Shown: positions 6,507 to 10,628 of the stretch, one piece after another
How positions within the stretch are numbered: position 1 is the first letter of the stretch
Layout: every line of letters starts with the position of its first letter
Assembly (NCBI GenBank): GCA_938037185.1
Contig: CALHQK010000135.1
Coordinates: forward strand, 1-10,628
Origin: an uncultured Riemerella sp.
Lineage (GTDB): Bacteria > Bacteroidota > Bacteroidia > Flavobacteriales > Weeksellaceae
Direction: 5' to 3'
Length of the DNA: 10,628 nt
Position numbers and translations under genes: made by a program
Notes under the pieces: generated by a model
Database searches by the model: none
Seen by the model: only the letters and a program-made list of their open reading frames with translations
Told to the model about the DNA's origin: nothing

Positions 6507-7279
6507 TGATAGAAGTAGTAGATTTAAGGAAAAGTTTTGGGGACAACGAAATCCTAAAAGGAATAACCACCACGCTGGAAACAGGGAAAATCAATCTCAT
6601 CATCGGGCAGAGTGGCTCTGGAAAAACGGTATTTTTGAAGTCATTACTAAATGTCTTTGAACCCACCAGCGGAAGCATCCTATTTGATGGGCGAAACATC
6701 GTAGAAATGACTCCAAAGCAGAAACAAGAGCTGAGAGCAGAAATAGGAACGGTATTCCAAGGGAGTGCGCTGTTTGACTCTATGACCGTGGAGGAAAACA
6801 TCATGTTCCCGCTGGATATGTTTACCAACCTCACCTATACCGAAAAGAAAAAACGCGTAAAAGAAGTGATAGACGATGTTCATCTAGAAAACGCAGACCA
6901 CAAGTATCCATCCGAAATTTCTGGAGGGATGCAGAAAAGGGTTGCCATCGCGAGAGCCATCGTGAACAATCCTAAATACCTCTTCTGCGATGAGCCAAAC
7001 TCTGGGCTAGACCCTTATACATCGAAGGTTATAGATGATTTAATCAAGGAAATCACACGAAGATATAACACCACTACCATCATCAATACCCACGATATGA
7101 ACTCAGTGATGACCATCGGTGAGAAAATCGTATATCTAAGAAAAGGTGTGAAAGAATGGGAAGGGAATAAAGATATTCTCATCAATGCGGAAAGCCAATA
7201 TTTAATAGATTTTGTTTATTCTTCCGAATTATTCAAAGAATTGAGACAATATTTATTAAATAACAATAAAAAAGTTTAA
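6506..7279 (+). CDS. mlaF: MlaF family lipid ABC transporter ATP-binding protein
   Basis: This 257-residue ATPase has all ABC motifs: Walker A GQSGSGKT (34-41, Lys40), Q-loop VFQGSALFDSMTVEEN (83-98, Gln85), signature ISGGMQKRVAIARA (138-151), Walker B YLFCDEPNSGLDP (158-170, catalytic Glu163) and the switch His196 in NTHD. The FQGSALFDSMTVEEN stretch is characteristic of MlaF rather than other importers. The start overlaps the mlaE stop by one base. In many bacteria an mlaD (MCE-domain) gene follows; here the next gene is a beta-barrel, so the MCE partner must be elsewhere or has been replaced. No terminator was seen in the 37 bp to the next gene, so read-through is likely. Confidence 0.95.
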   Translation: MIEVVDLRKSFGDNEILKGITTTLETGKINLIIGQSGSGKTVFLKSLLNVFEPTSGSILFDGRNIVEMTPKQKQELRAEIGTVFQGSALFDSMTVEENIMFPLDMFTNLTYTEKKKRVKEVIDDVHLENADHKYPSEISGGMQKRVAIARAIVNNPKYLFCDEPNSGLDPYTSKVIDDLIKEITRRYNTTTIINTHDMNSVMTIGEKIVYLRKGVKEWEGNKDILINAESQYLIDFVYSSELFKELRQYLLNNNKKV

Positions 7280-7316
7280 TTTCCGTTATAGTCCTATCAG
7301 ATTAAATTCAAATATT

Positions 7317-7934
7317 ATGAAAAAGATTTCAAGTATAGCTCTTTTAGGGCTTTCATTAATGGGATTTTCACAAGTGAAAGTAGGTGTGAAAGCGAATGTT
7401 TTGCTTAATACAAGTTCTTCTGAATGGTCTGAAATAAGAAGATCTATATTGGATTATACAGATTCTGGCAGCAAAAGCACAGGTTTTAATGTAGGGGTTT
7501 CGGCTAAAATAGACATTCCTTCTACTTCCTTGTTCATCATGCCTGAAATTTATTACACTTCTTTTAATAATTCATTCACTGAAAGAAGAACTAAAACAAC
7601 TTTGAAAGCAAAAACCGACAGAATAGATGTTCCTATATTAGTCGGAGTAAACCTTATTTCGGATAATTTAGGGGTTTTCGTAGGGCCTGTGGCTTCTTAC
7701 AACCTTGCAAAAGAAAATACATGGAATAATTTCAAAGAAAAAGCAGGGAATAAATTCACTGTTGGCTATCAGGTTGGTGCAGAGGCTAGATTGTCTAACT
7801 TCATCATCAATGCGAGATACGAAGGTAGTTTCTCCAAAGACCAAAGAGATTTTATCAACAACAACATTTCCGAAACTGTGAGATATGACAACCGTCCTAG
7901 CTTCGTAGTTCTGGGGGTTGGGTATGAATTTTAG
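7317..7934 (+). CDS. Small outer-membrane beta-barrel protein (porin-like/PorT-like family)
   Basis: This 205-residue protein has a signal peptide (MKKISSIALLGLSLMGFS, cleaved before Gln19). It is followed by alternating beta-strand patterns, repeated aromatic-ended strands such as LFIMPEIYYTSF and FIINARYEGSF, and an outer-membrane C-terminal strand ending in Phe (VVLGVGYEF). These are features of the small 'outer membrane beta-barrel' families common in Bacteroidota. The length suggests an 8-strand barrel. It starts 37 bp after mlaF in the same direction with no clear promoter or terminator between, so it may be expressed with mlaEF. A role in lipid traffic is possible but rests only on position. 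A bidirectional terminator follows. The specific function is not recognised. Confidence 0.82.
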   Translation: MKKISSIALLGLSLMGFSQVKVGVKANVLLNTSSSEWSEIRRSILDYTDSGSKSTGFNVGVSAKIDIPSTSLFIMPEIYYTSFNNSFTERRTKTTLKAKTDRIDVPILVGVNLISDNLGVFVGPVASYNLAKENTWNNFKEKAGNKFTVGYQVGAEARLSNFIINARYEGSFSKDQRDFINNNISETVRYDNRPSFVVLGVGYEF

Positions 7935-7956
7935 ATTTAAATTTTTATCATTAAAC

Positions 7957-7991
7957 AAAAAAAGCCTGGGAAAATTTCCCAAGCTTTTTTT
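7957..7991. terminator. Bidirectional Rho-independent terminator
   Basis: A-run, GC and TGGGAA on the left (7957-7972) pair with TTCCCA, GC and T-run on the right (7976-7991), with one C-A mismatch (7966/7982). The A7 and T7 flanks give a U-tract in both directions. It lies between the convergent beta-barrel gene (stop at 7934) and the small membrane protein gene (stop at 7998). Confidence 0.88.
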
Positions 7992-7997
7992 ATTTCT

Positions 7998-8285
7998 TTA
8001 AACATTAGAAGAACCATTATTATTGATGTTCTCCACTTTCTTTTCTAATTCTTTGTTTTGTTTCTGTAATTGGGCAAACTGCTTTCTTTTTTCCTCCTCT
8101 CTTATCGCCGAACCTTTACTGATATAGCCCACTATTCCACCGATGAAGAGGCCGATACCTATTCCTCCCATCACTCCCATCATGTGGGACATCGTGATTT
8201 TTTCTAACAAAAAATCTGTGGAATAATAAAATAATGCTCCCGAGATAAGCAGCAAAATCCCTCCTACTATTGATAAACTTTTCAT
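7998..8285 (-). CDS. Small two-helix membrane protein with coiled-coil tail, unknown function
   Basis: This 95-residue protein is not one I can name. Two hydrophobic helices (about residues 5-22 and 34-54) are Gly-rich, the second holding GGIGIGLFIGGIVG. A charged, heptad-like tail rich in Lys, Glu and Gln follows (62-88, KQFAQLQKQNKELEKKVENI), then a short Asn/Ser end. The basic residues just after helix 2 suggest that both termini face the cytoplasm. Met-rich MSHMMGVMG lies at the entry to helix 2. It starts 20 bp after the stop of the M48 protease gene with no promoter or terminator between, so the two are almost certainly one operon, and an interaction or shared envelope role is a reasonable guess. 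A bidirectional terminator closes the operon. Confidence 0.78.
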   Translation of the reverse strand: MKSLSIVGGILLLISGALFYYSTDFLLEKITMSHMMGVMGGIGIGLFIGGIVGYISKGSAIREEEKRKQFAQLQKQNKELEKKVENINNNGSSNV

Positions 8286-8305
8286 ATTCTTTTTTAATTT
8301 AATTT

Positions 8306-9109
8306 TTATTTTCCTCCTGATGCTCTATAATATTCTAATGCTTTAGGCATGTATTTATCCATATCTTTTCTTCTATTCTCTGGACTTGGGTGAGTGGAGA
8401 GAAACTCTGGCTGTCTTGCTCCACCAGATGCTGCTTCCATTCTATGCCAGAATGGCTGAGCTTCCCTAGGGTCATACCCTGCTATCGCCATTAGGTAAAG
8501 TCCCATTTCATCTGCTTCCAGCTCCTGTTTTCTTCCGTATGCTAGAAGTCCTACCTGCGCTCCTATCGGATACAGCTGATTAAAAACCGATGCCATTGCA
8601 TTATTCCTAATCGCTCCACTGACCAATGTTCCGCCCACTTGGGCTAACATCGCTGAAGAAATCCTCTCATTTCCGTGTCCTGCCAGTGCATGGGCTACTT
8701 CGTGTCCCATAACCACAGCCACACCTGTTTCTGTCTTACATATAGGCATAATTCCTGTGTAGAATGCTACTTTCCCGCCTGGCATACACCATGCATTGAC
8801 TTGTTTGTCTTCAATCAAATTAAATTCCCAATTATAGCTTGACAAAGCCTTTTCCCTCCCAATTGCTTTATAATAGCTTTCCGCTGCATTTTTTATTCTC
8901 TGTCCTACATTTTTTACTTGTTTTGCTTCATTGGTATTGCTTATTACTTTTGATTTAGACAAAGTATTTCTATACTGGGTAAGAGCCATCTGTGCTAGTT
9001 CGCTGTCATTCTGAAACTGCAGACTGCTTCGCCCTGTCATAGGGTTTGTAACACAAGCTACCAACACTGCTGAACATAGTAACCCTGAGGCTAAAACTTT
9101 TACTTTCAT
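8306..9109 (-). CDS. M48 family metalloprotease, predicted lipoprotein
   Basis: This 267-residue zinc protease is of the BepA/LoiP-like, Oma1-related M48 type. The N-terminus is a lipoprotein signal with lipobox LVAC, giving acylation at Cys19, so the enzyme should be membrane-anchored and face the periplasm. The catalytic HEVAH (His136, Glu137, His140) precedes ALAGHGNER. The third zinc ligand is Glu196 in ELEAD, followed by GLYLMAIAGYDP. A STHPSPENR motif near the C-terminus is also a family hallmark. Relatives degrade misfolded or stalled outer-membrane proteins; the substrates here are not shown. There is no TPR domain, unlike BepA of Escherichia coli, which puts it closer to LoiP-type proteins in size. 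A -7 element lies at 9132-9125, and the next gene in the operon is the 95-residue membrane protein. Confidence 0.93.
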   Translation of the reverse strand: MKVKVLASGLLCSAVLVACVTNPMTGRSSLQFQNDSELAQMALTQYRNTLSKSKVISNTNEAKQVKNVGQRIKNAAESYYKAIGREKALSSYNWEFNLIEDKQVNAWCMPGGKVAFYTGIMPICKTETGVAVVMGHEVAHALAGHGNERISSAMLAQVGGTLVSGAIRNNAMASVFNQLYPIGAQVGLLAYGRKQELEADEMGLYLMAIAGYDPREAQPFWHRMEAASGGARQPEFLSTHPSPENRRKDMDKYMPKALEYYRASGGK

Positions 9110-9124
9110 ATTCTAAATTTTATC

Positions 9125-9132
9125 CAAATGTA
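9125..9132 (-). promoter_or_regulatory. Predicted -7 promoter element for the M48 protease operon
   Basis: Minus-strand TACATTTG matches TAnnTTTG, 15 bp upstream of the ATG at 9109. A TTTG lies further upstream but only 12 bp away, too close for a standard -33 element. Confidence 0.5.
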
Positions 9133-9140
9133 TAAATTTT

Positions 9141-9165
9141 AGTTCAAATATAAATAAAAGTTCAA
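9141..9165. repeat. Direct repeat of AGTTCAA in the M48 promoter region
   Basis: AGTTCAA occurs at 9141-9147 and 9159-9165, an 18-bp period, just upstream of the M48 -7 element. On the minus strand each reads TTGAACT, the same as half of the palindrome at 3075-3088. It could be a regulator binding site or chance in AT-rich DNA. Confidence 0.25.
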
Positions 9166-9206
9166 TTTATTATTATTAAGTCTTTTTTATTTTTCAAGAT
9201 TTGCTT

Positions 9207-9214
9207 TAAATTTG
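9207..9214 (+). promoter_or_regulatory. Predicted -7 promoter element for the transporter gene
   Basis: TAAATTTG matches TAnnTTTG, 26 bp upstream of the ATG at 9241. The 131-bp gap to the M48 gene therefore holds divergent promoters. No TTG -33 element was seen at standard spacing. Confidence 0.5.
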
Positions 9215-9240
9215 CAAAGGATAAAAACTATATATAATCG

Positions 9241-10628
9241 ATGCTTGATTGGATTTCACAACTTTTATTACCAAACGAAAACCCTACAGCCATACAATCT
9301 CTGATTGTGATGATTTTAACGATAGGCTTGGGGGTATTTTTAGGAAATTTAAAGATTAAAAACACTTCTTTAGGAGTTTCAGCAGTGATGTTTGCTGGGC
9401 TTTTTTTGGGACACTACGGCTATAGGATGGATGCTTCCATTTCTAATTTTATCAAAGATTTAGGGCTTATTTTCTTTGTCTATGCTATTGGTTTACAGCT
9501 CGGTCCATCATTTTTTTCAGCTTTTAAAGCTCAAGGGCTGAAATATAATATTCTAGCGGCAAGTGGTATTCTTCTCAGTACTTCATTGGCTTTCATCATA
9601 TTTCTAAATACAGATTTAGGAATAGAAAACACGGTGGGGATTTTATCTGGCTCGGTTACCAGCACGCCTGCCCTAGGAGCCGCGAAAAACATGATTGATG
9701 AGCTACGCCCACAGTTCCCTGACAGACACCTGAACAGCCCTGCCATAGGCTACGCCATCACCTATCCTATGGGAGTTTTGGGAGTAATTTTCTCTATTAT
9801 TACTGCAAGAGTTCTGCTGAAAATAGATCCACAGAAAGAATTGGTCAAATTCAGAGAGAGAATCATTCATCGTTCCCAGCCCATTATTCCAAAGAAATGT
9901 AGAATTACAAATCCTCATTTCGTGGGTAAAACCATTAGTGAGGCGGTTAAAGAAATTGACAAAAATATCATCGTTACGCACCTAAAAAGAAGCGGCACCA
10001 AAGAAGTGATCACTCCTGAATCCAGTGTGATTCTAAATGATAGAGATGTTCTAATGATTGTAGGAACTGAGCCTGATGTAGATTTTTTCATCAGCCAAAT
10101 AGGGCGAATTTCATCAGATTCCTTCATCGAAGGAGGAGAAATTATGGTCAAAAATCTCTTTGTAACCAAAAAAACTGCGGTGCATAAAAAATTGTCCGAC
10201 CTAGATTTATTCGGAAAATATGACTTGAAAATCACCCGTATTTTCCGTGCTGGGGAAGAAATTTTGGCAAGGCCTTCGCTTGTTCTTTTCTATGGAGACA
10301 AAATCCGCGTTGTAGGAAAAGAAGAATCTATCCAAAAGGCAAAAGAGCTAATAGGCGACTCGGAAAAAGTCCTGCTGAAACCAGATTTCTTGTCTTTATT
10401 TGGGGGAATTCTTTTAGGGATTTTAATCGGTTCTATACCTATTTTTGTTCCATCTATGCCACTGCCGATAAAACTTGGTTTTGCTGCAGGGCCTCTACTG
10501 GCAGCTCTTATCATCAGCCGTTATGGAAGAATTAGTTTTATTTATTCTTATTTCAATAATGGAGGAATTCATTTTATGCGAGAGCTGGGAATTTGTTTTT
10601 TCTTTGCTTCATTAGGAATAACTGCTGG
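9241..10628 (+). CDS. AspT/YidE-type putative transporter, C-terminus cut by window edge
   Basis: The frame opens at ATG 9241 and runs 462 codons to the right edge with no stop; complete family members are about 550 residues. It has the AspT/YidE/YbjL layout. Five or six N-terminal membrane segments (about 15-180) include the duplicated-domain signature with VTSTPALGAA. Two soluble TrkA_C/RCK_C regulatory domains follow, at about 213-290 (NPHFVGKTISEAV, then VILNDRDVLMIVG) and 300-375 (GGEIMVKNLFV, then LVLFYGDKIRVVG). The second membrane half begins at about 385 (LFGGILLGILIGSIP). RCK_C domains usually bind a small ligand that gates transport; the ligand and substrate here are unknown. AspT itself exchanges aspartate and alanine, but most relatives are uncharacterised, so no substrate is assigned. 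It is transcribed away from the M48 operon. Confidence 0.9.
   Translation, partial: MLDWISQLLLPNENPTAIQSLIVMILTIGLGVFLGNLKIKNTSLGVSAVMFAGLFLGHYGYRMDASISNFIKDLGLIFFVYAIGLQLGPSFFSAFKAQGLKYNILAASGILLSTSLAFIIFLNTDLGIENTVGILSGSVTSTPALGAAKNMIDELRPQFPDRHLNSPAIGYAITYPMGVLGVIFSIITARVLLKIDPQKELVKFRERIIHRSQPIIPKKCRITNPHFVGKTISEAVKEIDKNIIVTHLKRSGTKEVITPESSVILNDRDVLMIVGTEPDVDFFISQIGRISSDSFIEGGEIMVKNLFVTKKTAVHKKLSDLDLFGKYDLKITRIFRAGEEILARPSLVLFYGDKIRVVGKEESIQKAKELIGDSEKVLLKPDFLSLFGGILLGILIGSIPIFVPSMPLPIKLGFAAGPLLAALIISRYGRISFIYSYFNNGGIHFMRELGICFFFASLGITA

Noticed and set aside
1..10628. Mobile elements, CRISPR arrays, toxin-antitoxin pairs or RNA genes
   Set aside because: No transposase or integrase motifs, terminal repeats, regularly spaced repeats or tRNA-like cloverleaf sequences were seen on either strand.

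Overview
The window looks like a chromosomal segment from a member of the Bacteroidota, most likely class Flavobacteriia and plausibly the Chryseobacterium/Riemerella branch (Weeksellaceae). The family placement is an inference from the AT-rich composition, Gln as the first residue after predicted signal-peptide cleavage, and the gene families present. The promoter signals agree: several genes are preceded by matches to the Bacteroidetes -7 element TAnnTTTG, and Shine-Dalgarno sequences are not evident. Coding density is high. No gap exceeds 300 bases, and I saw no rRNA, tRNA, CRISPR array or insertion sequence.

Left block (1-3700, all minus strand). In transcription order it holds a Crp/Fnr-like regulator (3663-3085), a tandem SnoaL/NTF2-like protein (2994-2218) closed by a hairpin terminator, a GyrI/Cass2-like effector-binding protein (2068-1619), a second short Crp/Fnr-like regulator (1565-1038), and a secreted Acg-type nitroreductase (984 to beyond the left edge). 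All are small accessory, stress- or xenobiotic-type proteins. The best regulatory signal is a perfect FNR-like palindrome upstream of the SnoaL gene, spaced from its -7 element as a class II activator site would be.

Centre (3727-7279). radA (5705-4353) and an acyl-carrier-protein phosphodiesterase gene (4302-3727) run leftward, probably as one transcript. Divergent from radA is a tightly overlapping mlaE-mlaF pair (5757-7279), the permease and ATPase of an Mla-type lipid transporter. It is followed by a small outer-membrane beta-barrel gene (7317-7934). No mlaD is adjacent.

Right block (7935-10628). A bidirectional terminator separates the barrel gene from a convergent pair: an M48 metalloprotease lipoprotein (9109-8306) and a 95-residue two-helix membrane protein with a coiled-coil tail (8285-7998). 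A 131-bp divergent promoter region then leads to an AspT/YidE-type transporter cut by the right edge.

Most of the window is ordinary housekeeping and envelope biology. I found no convincing previously undescribed system. The most interesting part is the regulatory layout of the left block.
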